Under the pieces are notes generated by a model, which was given only the letters and a program-made list of their open reading frames with translations, ran no database searches and had not been told where the DNA came from. Below are positions 45,591 through 58,603 of a DNA stretch of 64,000 bases, one piece after another; the first letter of the stretch is position 1; every line of letters starts with the position of its first letter. Position numbers and translations under genes: made by a program. The DNA is from Patella vulgata (lineage: Eukaryota > Mollusca > Gastropoda > Patellidae). The DNA lies in contig NC_065881.2 in assembly GCF_932274485.2 (NCBI RefSeq), forward strand, positions 10,140,613 through 10,204,612. The letters are read 5' to 3'.

Positions 45591-46144
45591 TAAAACACGT
45601 TCCACTAAAAGCTTAATTTTTTGTCTTAAAATTCTAAAGACTGCATGTCAGTTCATAACATAGGACGTAGAAGATACTAGTTGTCAAAACAAAGTCAAAA
45701 ATGTATCGCTTCGAGATGGTTCAATAATTCGGAACTCTGATACCATGAATGCACACTCACGAGATAATTACCCTTAAATGTGGGTGAAAACAAAAATCAA
45801 CCATTCTCCATGTTAGAATTCCAATCTCTATCTTTATTACTCTAAAAGGCAGAAGAACTACAACATAAGGGAGACAACTTGTGTCTGCTTACACATAAGG
45901 CTTCAGACCACAATGATGTAGAATTTTCCACAATATGACAATAGGTACACGAATCATGCTCATGGCAGCGAGAACGGAATCTTGCCTAATGGAGTAATGC
46001 CCCTTTGTCAGTCTAGCCAGTTTTGAGAAGTATAATGGTATGGATATCATTTAATTCATATGTAACCTACGGTTAGGGTTAGGGTGGGTTACGCATGTGT
46101 GTATACATGTATTGTATAAACAGGTTTGTGTTGTCAAATGTCAA

Positions 46145-46145
<1 letters not shown>
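45591..46145. other. No gene seen
   Basis: Nothing supported. Confidence 0.4.
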
Positions 46146-46147
<2 letters not shown>

Positions 46148-46178
<31 letters not shown>

Positions 46179-46325
46179 GGGGTTTAACGTCCACTCGACA
46201 CAAACTAGGTCATTTTGGGACTAACATATGGTTTAATTTTATTTCAATAATTCGCTTGCGCGTAGGGGTCTTTAGCAGTGGGGGGAAACCGGAGGACCCG
46301 GAGAAAACCCACGAGGTTGGACAGT
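46148..46325 (-). repeat. SINE-B, 5' truncated
   Basis: (GA)n tail, GGGGTTTAACGTCCACTCGA, ending at CACGAGGTTGGACAG. Confidence 0.87.
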
Positions 46326-46387
46326 TGTCAATACACAGAGACCTGTGATAAATGTAATATTACATGGCTAGGGAATAAAACGTTGTA

Positions 46388-46765
46388 TTAAAGATACATT
46401 ATGGATGATTAGATCAAGAGCTAGCAGTTCTCACTACAGTAGTTCATAGCTAGATAATGTGAAGGGAATATGCTGAAAATTTAAAATTGCTCCATTCAGA
46501 CCCGGATATTAGCGTTTGAATTTTAGGCCTAGACTCAATTCAATCATTATTACTGAAGTTGGTGCGATAAAAGACAGTCTCGATTATCAATTTTTGGATT
46601 AAATTATCAATGAGCGTTGAGCAGCACATCCGACACATACGATGGTATCGAAAGTTGATTATGGTCTTTTCATGTTAATAAATGTCTAAATAATTTATAT
46701 AACATTTCAGGCCCAAATAAAGACCTGCAATAGGCCCATTTAGCTCTTGAATATTGTATGTTTAA
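46388..46765 (+). mobile_element. F2 MITE
   Basis: TTAAAGATACATTATGGATG to TTGTATGTTTAAA. Confidence 0.83.
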
Positions 46766-47477
46766 AATAAACTATCGAATCAAGAACAAAGCATTAGGAT
46801 CACCTTACAGCGATCTGGAAATGTCGGACGTTAAAAACCATTTCATTTCATTTATAGCGACCTGAAACAACTTTTAAACTGGACAAGTGGAGATTTGTCT
46901 TGGATTAAATTATGCTTAAAAAAGAAGAATGGAAAATAAGAATAAAAATGGTAGCAACAATCAATACCTTAGTTCTGGTTAATAAAGTCCACGGTCCAGG
47001 TGTGTAAACTAAGTCGCAACACCCAGTAATGTTCTATCCCTGACATCCGGGTTACTGAAGGTGGTGTGTAAGATATGAATTGACCAACAAGATATATAAA
47101 ACTACCACTGATCAAATATATCCGTTTACGGTAGAACATGGCAGGTAATCAAATCATTGAAAGGTAACCGTGGTCACATGACGTATCTAAACATTAACAA
47201 CAAGGTGAATGAGCGATGGTTATAATTGAACACGGGCTTGTTTCCTGACCTGGGGCAACGCAGGTATTCACTAATTAAACCCGTTATGGTCGAATAGACA
47301 TCAATGGTTACCTGAAAATTCGCATCTATAATTAGCGAGACTGAATAAAACCTAATTCAGCCACAAACACATCAGTACCTTGCAACTGTTCCGGGTGGCG
47401 ACGCGTAATCTGTCGCCATAGAAACAATATCGATTTTGACCCTTTTCACCTGAATCTATTTATAGAATCAAGACACT
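46766..47477. other. No gene seen
   Basis: Only a 35-base SINE-A tail scrap (46,826-46,858) was noted. Confidence 0.45.
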
Positions 47478-47738
47478 GAAATGAAATGAAATGGGGTTTA
47501 ACGCCCCTACTGTTCTGCTCCAAACTGGGTTAATGAAGACGGACATACGCCATACAGTGTGCTATGAGGGAAATTTTGCCCACACAGCGGCACTCCGGGC
47601 TACTCTTATATCGAATTCCAACTGTCAAGGAATTTTTTACGTGCACGCCAATGTGTATACGCGGCCTCGGTTTTTCCTCCCATCCGAACGACTAGACAGC
47701 TGTCCTTGTCAGGTCCTCCGTCCTGCATCACTGATAAG
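47478..47738 (-). repeat. SINE-A, left arm of inverted pair
   Basis: GAAATG tail and body up to CCTCCGTCCTGCATCACTGA. Confidence 0.88.
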
Positions 47739-48088
47739 ACGCTGGCTCGCAAGCCTGGAGGTCGGGTGTTCGATCCCTGCATTGGCAGAAAAAGTTCACA
47801 CAGATTTTCCGGCGTGGTTACCCATTGTCAGTGATGCAGGACGGAGGACCTGACAAGGGCAGCTGTCTTGTCATTCGGACGAGACGAAAACCCGAGGTTC
47901 CGCGTACACAGTGGCGTGGAAAGATTCCTTGACAGTTGGAATTCGATATAAGAGTAGCCCGGAGTGCGATAGTGCCGCTGTCCGGGCAAAATTTCCCTCA
48001 TAGCACACTGTATGGCGTATGCCCGTCTTCATTAGCCTAGTTAGGAGCAGAACAGTAGGACGTTAAACCCCATTTCATTTCATTTCTG
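47739..48088 (+). repeat. SINE-A, right arm of inverted pair
   Basis: Starts inside the tRNA-like head (AAGACGCTGGCTCGCAAGC), full body, CATTTCATTTCATTT tail. Confidence 0.88.
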
Positions 48089-48415
48089 GTCTTATTCAAT
48101 TAAGACTGAGTTCAAGTAACTTCTATGTGATTTATTAAACATAAATAGTTCAACAAATATATGAACAAGAAAGAGGGAGATCCGATCCATTCTATCATAG
48201 CGCACTCTGCATGTGGCATACAGTTTGAAAAAATATTTAATAGATAACTAGGACACATTGACAATTAAACTATATAATATATTGCTTATAAGTTGAAATC
48301 TAAAACAATAGTTCGTTTGTTAGAGTGTTTGATCCATTACCTATTCTTAATCTCCTCCATTGTTAGACTTCAATGCTTAGTCTAAATTATATCTGAAGTA
48401 ATAGCCATTGGCTGA

Positions 48416-48690
48416 AAGAGAGAGACAAAGAGAAATGGGGTTTAATGTCCACTCGATACAAACTAGGTCATTTCGGGACTAACATATGGTTTAATTTTAT
48501 TTCAATATTTCGCTTGCGCGTAGGGGTCATTAGCAGAGGGGGGGGGGGGGCCGGAGGACCCGGAGAAAAGCCACGAGGTTGGACACGCGACCCTACTCAT
48601 GTCATGTACAACCGGGGAATCGAAACCACACCAGTTGACTCGACAGATCATTCACCCCCCCCCCCCCCGCCCACACACACACACACACAC
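48416..48690 (-). repeat. SINE-B with long G-run, flanked by about 50-bp direct repeats
   Basis: SINE-B body with a 13-base G-run near 48,540, then a C-run and CACACA. TCCATTGTTAGACTTCAATG at 48,357 and TCCATTGTTAGATTTCAATG at 48,691 flank it. Confidence 0.78.
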
Positions 48691-48755
48691 TCCATTGTTA
48701 GATTTCAATGCCTATCTAATTTATATCTGACGTAAGGTTTTATAACCTTGAGGCC

Positions 48756-49836
48756 TGTAACGGTAGTCGTGCGATAGACGAAGTGTTCCGATTGCTAACT
48801 TTGTCTACTGGCTGTTTGTCGGCTAATTTCCTATTAAAGGGAGAATTAATTGATGTTGTTTGTTGTTTCTCTTTAATTTTGCCTTTACGTCTTAAGCTTG
48901 TATAATATCATAGTTTATATATTATTAGTTTGAGTATTAAATATGTAGATATTTATTCAGGGAATCAAATTATGATTATAGGCATTTAGTTAAGTTTATT
49001 ATGTTTACCTAATAAGCTTCCCTCAAAATACGTGGTCTTTCGTAGATCATCATGGCAGCCAAATGCATGAAATCGGGAAAGGGGTGAAGTCAAAAAGGTT
49101 ATTACGTTTTATAAACACATAATTTATATATTTATAGTATGCTAATATGTTTATTGTATGTTTAAGTACATGTCAGTATTATTGTGTGCTTTGCCAGGCA
49201 ATGTTTTTAGTCACATTAAGTCAGGTTTATAATTCGTGGAGACAACGCTGTCGTCCGCTGTCGTCTGTCAGTGTCATCGTCCTTGGCCTTTGAACAGGGC
49301 TACGTATTGTTTACGTTGTGTTCATTGTTGTCATTAAAGTTAGTTAATCAGTACTGCATGGTAATCCGATGTATTTTTCTTATTTCAGTTTTCACGTAAT
49401 GTTTAGTGAAATCTTCAGAATGTACATGTAATATTCAGTGAAAGCTTCAGAATATAATATTCAGCATGTAATCAAGTATTATTCAGCATCGTCAGTAATG
49501 AGTAATATTCAGCCATGATGTCTTCAGTATAATATGTAGCACGTTGATTATAATCAGAATTAAAAGAGGAATTCATCCGTATTCGAATTCTCTCATTAGG
49601 CTATGTAGGCCCATGCGTATGCGACCTGATTTGTGTAAGCTGATGTGTGAACTGTTTATATTTGTAGCTGTTATTTAATATATAAAGTTTATTACATTGA
49701 AGAACTACACGTCGTTGTTTATATTTCGCTAAATGTTTCAGTGTAGAAAGCATTGACTTCAGAGTATTCGTCCGCAGAGCATCATTCCTCTGTCAATATT
49801 ATTTGGCTGCTTCAGCGATAGAGGCATGCTGTTACA
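48756..49836 (+). repeat. BEL/Pao 5' LTR
   Basis: 1,081 bp; begins TGTAACGGTAGTCGTGCG and ends GAGGCATGCTGTTACA. Confidence 0.95.
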
Positions 49837-52800
49837 GTGAAAACTTTATTCACATTCGTTTATAAGTAGGCGAACTTTTAATTCATTTGCGTTATATGAG
49901 TAGACACTTCATATCGCATACTGAGAAGAGACTGGTGTTATGTATTCAGCAACTTTACCATTGACAATATTTCTAATAAGCAGTATATTATCGGTGATTT
50001 CGATTTCGGATAAATTATATACAAGTACAATGGCATCCGGTGGTAATGATACCTACAAGATAAAATCATCTCATCATTCTTCATCAAAGAGATCTCTTCA
50101 AACACGAAGTGCTGCATCGCGGTCGCACTCTGTAAAAGCTGACATAGCTATTGAAGCTGCTGCACTTAAAGTAAAACTCAAATATCTAGAGGAAGAAACC
50201 AGGAAACAGTCAGAACTTACACGTATTCAGATGATACGAGATTTGGATATGGCGGAAGCTAAACTTCAAGCCTTAGATCAAGTTGAAAGAGAAGACAGTT
50301 GTGTCTTGACTGACAGTAGTGAATCTGATAAAAGCCGTCATAATACATGTAGTCACAATGCTCCTGAAATTAATGCGCGTCAAGATCGTCAACGTAATTT
50401 TGTACATGTACCTCTACCTACTGCTAATCAAGATGTAAATCAATATGTTCAAAGTTACATTAATAACATTCCTGACTCAAGATATTCGCCAACTGAAGTT
50501 TCAGTGGAAAATTGTGGTGGTAACATTAGTAACAATGAAACTTTATCATCAATTGCTAAAATGTTTGCAGAACAAGTTAATTTAAGTAAATTGCCAGCTC
50601 CTGAACCTATAATATTTTCTGGCGATCCATTGAAGTATCCAACATGGAAATCTGGGTTTCGTTCTTTGATAGAACACAAGAATATTCAACCGGTCGAAAA
50701 AATGTTTTATCTTAAAAAATATTTAAGTGGTGTTGCACGTGAATCCGTTGAGAGTTACTTTTTATTACAAACTGATAACGCCTTTGAAGATGCAAAGTCC
50801 TTATTAGAAGAAAGATTCGGTAATCCCTTTATTATTTCGCAAGTTTTTCGCGACAAGCTAGAAAGTTGGCCGAAGATATATCCTCGCGATGGTTTGGCAC
50901 TTCGAAAATTTGCAGACTTTCTCAGACAGTGTGAATCTGGTATGAACTCTATTGATAGTCTTAAAGTTCTCGATGATCCACGAGAAAATAAGAAACTTTT
51001 GATTAAGTTACCAGATTATTTAGTCAATTGTTGGGCTCGTATCGTGCACGACTATAAGCAGAAATATCAGCAGTTTCCTCCCTTTAGGGAATTTGTAAAA
51101 TATTTATCAAGAGAGGCAGATATCGCTTGCGATCCAGTTACGTCCTGTAGTTATAAGTCAAACTCAAATCGAAGTAATCCATATGAACCTAGGAGAGCTG
51201 CAACGGCTCATGCTTTGGAAACTCGTGAAAATCGTCAGTTTAATCGCTCCGAACGAAAACCGTGTACCGTTTGTAAAGGTCAGCATCACTTGGACACATG
51301 TTCTGAATTTTTAAAGAAGAATTTGAAAGATAGAAAGGAGTACATTGCAAATAATCGCCTGTGTTTTGGCTGTTTAAGCTCGGGTCACATGTCAGTATTT
51401 TGTCGAAGCAGATTGTGGTGTAATATCTGTCATAAAAGGCACCCAACTTCTCTTCATGGTGATGTTCCGGAAAGAAACGATCCAGTTGCAAGGTCTTCCG
51501 TTGCGCATAGTATTAAAGTTGACTGGTACGACGTTGGTAATAAAAGCGCAATGATTGTACCCGTGTGGATATCCTTTGAAGACAGAGAACGTTTAGTTTA
51601 TGCATTGCTTGATACTCAGTCGGACAATACTTTTGTTTTAGACACTTTGTTAGATTCTCTTGGTGTTGATGGACAACAAATCCAGCTTTCACTTTCAACA
51701 ATGACTGCTGAAAATCAGATAATAAATAGCCGTAAAGTTCCGGGTTTGTGTGTTCGAGGATATGACAGTAATATAATCATCAATCTACCTCCAGTTTATT
51801 CCAGAAGAATAATGCCGGCGAATAGAAGTCATATTCCTAATTCCGACATGGCTAGACGTTGGCCTCACTTACACTGTATAGCAGATCAACTTCCTCCTAT
51901 TCTGAATTGCGAGATTGCCCTTTTAATAGGTTATAATTGTCCTAAAGCTCTTACACCTAGAGAAGTAATACCTCATTCGGGAAATGGTCCTTACGCCCAG
52001 AGAACTGACTTAGGATGGGGTGTAGTTGGCATTATAGATCAATGTGCGTCAGAAAATTTGGATTCAATAGGCTGTAGTAGTCAGACATTTCAAGTTCGAA
52101 CATCATGTAATAATAAATCAGAACAATCACTAACTTCAAGTGATATTGTTGTTTCCTTTAAAACACACATCCGAGAAATTATTAATCCTGTTGACATACT
52201 GAAAATGATGGAGATAGACTTCAGTGATCGTAATAATAATGACTCTGGTTGTTCTCATGAAGATAATCAATTTGTACTTAAGATGAACTCATCAATTCGC
52301 TTAAATGAAAACAGTCATTATGAAATGCCTTTACCTTTCCGTGGATCTAAACCAACGCTTCCGAATAATCGCATTGTGGCAGAAAATCGTTTGACACCTT
52401 TGGTAAATCGTTTTACAAAAGACATAAATTTTAAGCAAGATTACAGTAAATTCATGAATGAGATTATCGAAAAGAATTACGCCGAACCGATTTCTGCGCA
52501 TGAAATTTGTAATATTGGACAGATTTGGTATATACCACATCATGCAGTTTATCATGCAAAAAAGCCTGGTAAAATTCGAGTCGTTTTCGACTGTAATTCG
52601 AAATTTAAGGATGTTTCGCTTAATGATCATTTGTTAAAGGGGCCCGATCTAACCAATAGTTTGTTCGGTGTATTATGTCGATTTAGAATGGAGAATGTAG
52701 CCATTATGTGTGATATTGAGCAAATGTTCTACCAGTTTAATGTGGAAAAACAAGATCGTGATTTTCTCAGATTTTTATGGTGGAATAAGGGAGATGATAA

Positions 52801-54808
52801 GCCTGCCGATTTCAGAATGACTGTGCATTTATTTGGTGCTACCTCGTCACCAGGTTGTGCGAACTTTGGGCTAAAGCAAGCTGCAAATGATTTTGAAATG
52901 GAATTTGGATCAGAAGCTGCTAATTTCGTGCGAAATAATTTCTATGTTGATGATGGTTTGTTGTCAGTCAAAACTGACGAAGAAGCAATTTCGCTGATTG
53001 AAAATACCAAAAAACTGTTAGCCAAGTGCGGATTGAGACTTCATAAATTTTTGTCAAATTCTAACACAGTGATCGAATCAGTTCCGGTTGTGGATCGTGC
53101 AAAGGTTCTTCAGAATCATGACCTTTTCTTCGAAGATTCACCTATTGAGAGATGTCTTGGTTTACAGTGGTGCATTGAATCCGACACTTTTCAGTTTCGT
53201 ATATGTCTCAAAGATCAGCCACTCACCAGACGTGGAATTTTGTCAACTGTTTCCTCGATCTATGATCCGTTAGGACTTATTTCGCCAGTTATTTTAGTTG
53301 GTAAACAAATCTTGCAGGAACTCTGTAGAGCTCATAACGATTGGGACAGTGACATTCCGGATATATTGAGATTCCGATGGGAAAAATGGAGATCTAGCTT
53401 ATCTCAACTTGCAGACGTGAAAATAGAACGTTGTTATAAACCCAAAGACTTTGGTGATATTGTGGTAAATGAATTACATCATTTTTCAGACGCGTCAACG
53501 TTCGGTTACGGACAATGTTCGTATTTGAGATTGATTGACAATAATAGCAATGTATCTTGTTCATTAGTAATGAGTAAATCTCGAGTGACACCTCTTAAAC
53601 CAATAACAATTCCCCGTTTAGAATTAGCTGCAGCTTTAGTGTCGGTAAGAGTTAGTTTGCAGTTAAGACGTGAATTGAACTATAGTAATTTAACTGAAGT
53701 ATTTTGGTCAGATAGTAAAGTAGTGTTAGGTTATATTAACAATGATGCAAGAAGATTTCAAATGTTCGTTGCGAATCGTATATTATTTGTATGTATGGCT
53801 AGCCGTGCTATACATATAGAAACTTTAAATGATCTAAGTACAGACGCATTTATAAACGGTTTACGACGTTTCCAGTGTATTCGTGGACCTATCCGACAGT
53901 TAAGATGTGATAACGGAACAAACTTTATTGGAGCAAAACGCGAGTTACATCAAGCCTTTCACGAGATGGACAGTGGTCGAATTCAGAAATATCTTGTAGA
54001 AAATGGGTGTGACTATTTTCAGTTTAAAACTAATGTTCCAAATGCTAGCCATATGGGTGGGGTGTGGGAGCGCCACATTCGTTCTATTCGAAATGTTCTA
54101 TCGTCACTTTTGTTACAGAATGGTTCTCAGTTGGATGACGATTCCTTGCGCACCTTTATGTATGAAGCTATGTCAATTATTAATAGTAGGCCACTTACAG
54201 TAGATAACTTGAACGACGTCAATTCGCTAACACCCTTAACTCCTAATAACATTTTAACTATGAAGTCTAAGATAATATTGCCTCCCCCTGGTGAATTCCA
54301 GAAACCTGATCTTTATTCACGAAAACGTTGGCGTCGCGTTCAGTATATATCAAATGAATTTTGGAGTAGATGGAAGCAAGAGTATCTGCAGAATCAACAA
54401 GTACGTCAAAAATGGAATCGTGAAACTCGTGATATGCATTGTGGTGATATAGTGCTCGTGGTTGATGATAAATCTGCTCGCAATCAATGGTCTTTGGGAC
54501 GAATTATAGAAACTTACAAAGATAAAGATAATCATGTGCGAACTGTCAAACTTTTAGTTGGTGACAAGAAGCTTAATGCGAAAGGGAAACGTGTCTATCC
54601 GAGAAGTGTTCTTGAACGTCCTATTCAGAAACTGATATTAATTTTGGAACATGAATAAACCGGGATTCCCCATCGAGGAGCCACAGACTTTCAGTAGAAC
54701 TATCAAACTGTTATGCTTAACCGTTTAGTTATTTGGTTTACTTTTATATCTCTGCTTTTTCTTTGTTCGTAGATTAATTGAAAATTAGTTCCTAATTTTG
54801 GGGAGCCA

Positions 54809-55889
54809 TGTAACGGTAGTCGTGCGATAGACGAAGTGTTCCGATTGCTAACTTTGTCTACTGGCTGTTTGTCGGCTAATTTCCTATTAAAGGGAGAATT
54901 AATTGATGTTGTTTGTTGTTTCTCTTTAATTTTGCCTTTACGTCTTAAGCTTGTATAATATCATAGTTTATATATTATTAGTTTGAGTATTAAATATGTA
55001 GATATTTATTCAGGGAATCAAATTATGATTATAGGCATTTAGTTAAGTTTATTATGTTTACCTAATAAGCTTCCCTCAAAATACGTGGTCTTTCGTAGAT
55101 CATCATGGCAGCCAAATGCATGAAATCGGGAAAGGGGTGAAGTCAAAAAGGTTATTACGTTTTATAAACACATAATTTATATATTTATAGTATGCTAATA
55201 TGTTTATTGTATGTTTAAGTACATGTCAGTATTATTGTGTGCTTTGCCAGGCAATGTTTTTAGTCACATTAAGTCAGGTTTATAATTCGTGGAGACAACG
55301 CTGTCGTCCGCTGTCGTCTGTCAGTGTCATCGTCCTTGGCCTTTGAACAGGGCTACGTATTGTTTACGTTGTGTTCATTGTTGTCATTAAAGTTAGTTAA
55401 TCAGTACTGCATGGTAATCCGATGTATTTTTCTTATTTCAGTTTTCACGTAATGTTTAGTGAAATCTTCAGAATGTACATGTAATATTCAGTGAAAGCTT
55501 CAGAATATAATATTCAGCATGTAATCAAGTATTATTCAGCATCGTCAGTAATGAGTAATATTCAGCCATGATGTCTTCAGTATAATATGTAGCACGTTGA
55601 TTATAATCAGAATTAAAAGAGGAATTCATCCGTATTCGAATTCTCTCATTAGGCTATGTAGGCCCATGCGTATGCGACCTGATTTGTGTAAGCTGATGTG
55701 TGAACTGTTTATATTTGTAGCTGTTATTTAATATATAAAGTTTATTACATTGAAGAACTACACGTCGTTGTTTATATTTCGCTAAATGTTTCAGTGTAGA
55801 AAGCATTGACTTCAGAGTATTCGTCCGCAGAGCATCATTCCTCTGTCAATATTATTTGGCTGCTTCAGCGATAGAGGCATGCTGTTACA
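54809..55889 (+). repeat. BEL/Pao 3' LTR
   Basis: 1,081 bp; same termini and sequence as the 5' LTR. Confidence 0.95.
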
Positions 55890-55904
55890 AGGCCTGTTGA
55901 CAAT

Positions 55905-57590
55905 TAATTGTTTTTGACTTACATCAATGATGTACAAGATGTACTCCATAATGTGGCTAGATTATTTGCAGACGACACGGCACTTGGGTGTAGCAAACAG
56001 TCAGTTTCAGAGATAGAACAGTCCCTAAACTACGATCTGACAAATCTCAACATTTGGGCGAATAATTGGCTTATAAACTTTAATCCAAACAAAACAAAAG
56101 CTATTTTATTTAGCTCCAAAAAAACAGAAAATTATCCGAGTCTGATATTCGATAATCAAGCACTTGAAGTGGTTAAATGTCACAAACACTTGGGCATTAC
56201 CCTTTCAAATGACGCCAAATGGACCATCCATATAGAAACTATTATCTCGTCCACCTCAAAATTATTAAATATTTTGCGTAAACTAAAATTCACCTTTAAT
56301 AGACAAACTCTAAATAACGTATATTTGATATTCATAAGGCCAAAATTGGAATACGCATGTGAAGTGTGGGATGGGTGTAACGTTTCCAATACCGAAAAAC
56401 TTGAAAAGGTACAGCTAGAAGCTGCCAGGATTGTGACTGGACTAACTAAAACTTGTTCTCGTGAAGCGCTTTATTTTGAAACCGGATGGAATAAATTGTC
56501 AGACAGACGTACACAAAAGCGACTAACCACATTTTTTCAAATTAAAAATCAGAGAAACCCAGCATACTTATATGACATTCTAGAATATTATCAACAAACA
56601 CCACAAAAATACAATTTAAGAAACATTAGCGAATATAGATATCCTTATTGTAGAACAGCATTACCCCAAACTTCGTACTTCCCCACAACAACTCGAGATT
56701 GGGAATTATTAGAGGACCCCATAAAGCAATCAACCACTCTTAAATCCTTCAAATATCTATACAAACAAAAATTACGTTCCTTAATACATAAAGCGCCAAT
56801 CTACTACTGTAAAGGTAATAGACATGAAAATATTATTCACACTAGAATACGGCATGGGTGTAGTTCGTTGCAAAATGATTTGTATGAAATAAACGTTGTG
56901 AATGATCCCACATGTTCTTGTGGCAAATTTATAGAAAATGCCGAACACTATTTCCTGCAATGTCACTTATATGATGTAATTCGTGCTGAACTATTAAATA
57001 CATTGTCAAGTTATTCTGTGATAAATATAGATATCCTATTGTGCGGCAATTCAGAATTGTCAATTGAGATGAATACAAACCTTTTCCTTGAAGTTCACAA
57101 ATATATCAAACTTTCAAAACGATTTAAATTTAAATAAAAGTTATTGTTAGTAGTTACATCTTAGAATAAATTATTAGCTTTAGCTTTTTTGGTGGATAAC
57201 TTTTTTTTTTTTTTTTTTCTTTTTTTTTTTCCGCACCCCCCACCCCCCATTTTTTTTTTTTTTTTTTTTTATTATTTCTTTTTATCATTTTATACATGCA
57301 TCAGTTCATTTATATCCCATTTATTAAACTTTATTTTTCAATGTTTTAAATATAATTTTATATTCTCTTTATCACCTCTTCACTTATTTTATATAGAGCT
57401 TTGAGATATAATTCATCTGACTTTACTTATATTACTTATAAATTATTTATTATTGTATATACTATTTCGAAATCTTGTTAGTATTAAATAATGTCTATCA
57501 TTTCTATGTATGGAAAGGGCTTTTCTAAGTTTTTGAAACTTGTGCTCAATCCTTTTGATATTTGTCAATAAAATATGTTTAAACTAATTG
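55905..57590 (+). mobile_element. 5'-truncated LINE, RT C-terminal half and 3' end
   Basis: The open frame to the stop at 57,137 (about 409 codons) begins within the RT palm (LTYINDVQD, RLFADDTALG with the catalytic ADD). It then has the thumb (HLGITLSNDAKW, YLIFIRPKLEYACEVWDG) and a C-terminal Cys/His motif (CSCGKFIENAEHYFLQC) common in Jockey/CR1/Nimb-type LINEs. Endonuclease and N-terminal RT are missing, as in normal 5' truncation. The 3' UTR has long T-runs and ends near AATAAAATATG. The frame is undamaged, so the insertion is recent. It lies 11 bases to the right of the BEL target duplication. Confidence 0.85.
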
Positions 57591-57769
57591 TAAAGAGTTA
57601 TACTCCCTATGTGTTTGTATAAAGAGTTATACTCCCTAAGGACAATATTATTATATCACTCATGCGAGTGTCTGTAATTCAAAGCGTATCTTACAGGAGA
57701 ATAATTAGGTAACTAAAATAGACTTTAAAATACATTAATATTGTCAAAGATATGTTTACCAAAATGGGA
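57591..57769. other. Short repeat and unassigned sequence
   Basis: AAAGAGTTATACTCCCTA occurs twice at 57,591-57,640, right after the LINE end; the rest is A/T-rich. Confidence 0.6.
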
Positions 57770-57815
57770 AATGTAATGGGGCTCAACGTCCTACTGTTCT
57801 GCTCCAAAATGGCAA
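57770..57815 (-). repeat. SINE-A 3' scrap
   Basis: GGGGCTCAACGTCCTACTGT only. Confidence 0.7.
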
Positions 57816-58129
57816 ATGTAACATAGGTTTTTAATATATAGAACGCATATATGACTTATGTCGTTCATACTGTTGACCAACGTAGGGATAGTATTGTACC
57901 CACACAATGAATACATTGAATGGAAATATAACGACATAGTTTGTTTGCATTTTATAGTACACGTACAGACAAATTTGTGCTTTATTTTATAGTAGCCTCG
58001 GGACCGAATTCCCAGCATTATAGGCACCTACACGACCAATTGATATATAAACATACATGTATTAGTACCGATACTTCCAATAAAATCCGTGTTTAATCAT
58101 TTAAAAAAAACACAAAACGACATTTTTGT

Positions 58130-58360
58130 CACATTACATACAAAGTCAAGGTATATACGCCATTCCAAAAAAATACCCCACGCTTCTTTATATCCTTGTT
58201 TAAACCTGCTTGACACATTCACGACAAAAAAAAACGAAATAACATACCTTTATCCTATCTATATATCAAATTACACACAAAGCCAAGGTATATACGCCAT
58301 TCCAATAAAACACCCCGCGCTTCTTTATATCCTTGTTTAAACCTGCTTGAGACACGACTA
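58130..58360. repeat. Direct duplication, 137-bp period
   Basis: CAAGGTATATACGCCATTCC and CTTCTTTATATCCTTGTTTA occur twice in order. Confidence 0.85.
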
Positions 58361-58603
58361 ATAAGTTCGATGACTGTATTAACAAATCACTGATCGATTA
58401 ATTGTTTAGTTATTCACAATGGACTACACCTGGGAGTAGACCTAGCCTAATATACAATGACCGTACTGTCACTACTTCTACTGAATGTTGTGTACTATCA
58501 GTAAGATACAAGATAAGCTGAACATTATTAGGGTCAAGCATGTCATGGGATGGACTGTAAGATGACATGTTAAAGCGCACGAGAATATTGAAGTGCACGG
58601 TAT

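Larger units (their letters stand above)
48756..55889 (+). mobile_element. BEL/Pao LTR retrotransposon, young insertion
   Basis: LTRs 48756-49836 and 54809-55889, each 1,081 bp, TGTAAC...GTTACA, identical wherever I compared them; 5-bp target duplication AGGCC (48751-48755, 55890-55894). One long open frame, 49940-54658, with parts in family order: coiled-coil Gag start, DUF1759-like Gag (about 50.6-50.9 kb), CxxC/CCHC cluster (51.26-51.47 kb), protease (51.54-51.9 kb), RT with YVDD (52.4-53.0 kb), RNase H-like (53.3-53.8 kb), integrase (53.8-54.3 kb) and a C-terminal domain. A purine-rich GGGGAGCCA precedes the right LTR. It looks mostly whole and recent; Pol seems somewhat shorter than usual for the family, so about one internal break is likely. 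Confidence 0.95.

Noticed and set aside
46065-46090. Telomere repeat
   Set aside because: Only two GGTTAG units; too short to mean anything by itself.
57189-57404. Phe/Pro-rich ORF
   Set aside because: T- and C-runs of the LINE 3' region read in frame.
58410-58598. 62-codon minus-strand ORF with a possible TCTTACAG acceptor
   Set aside because: Composition is weakly protein-like but there is no matching donor, phase or homologue.
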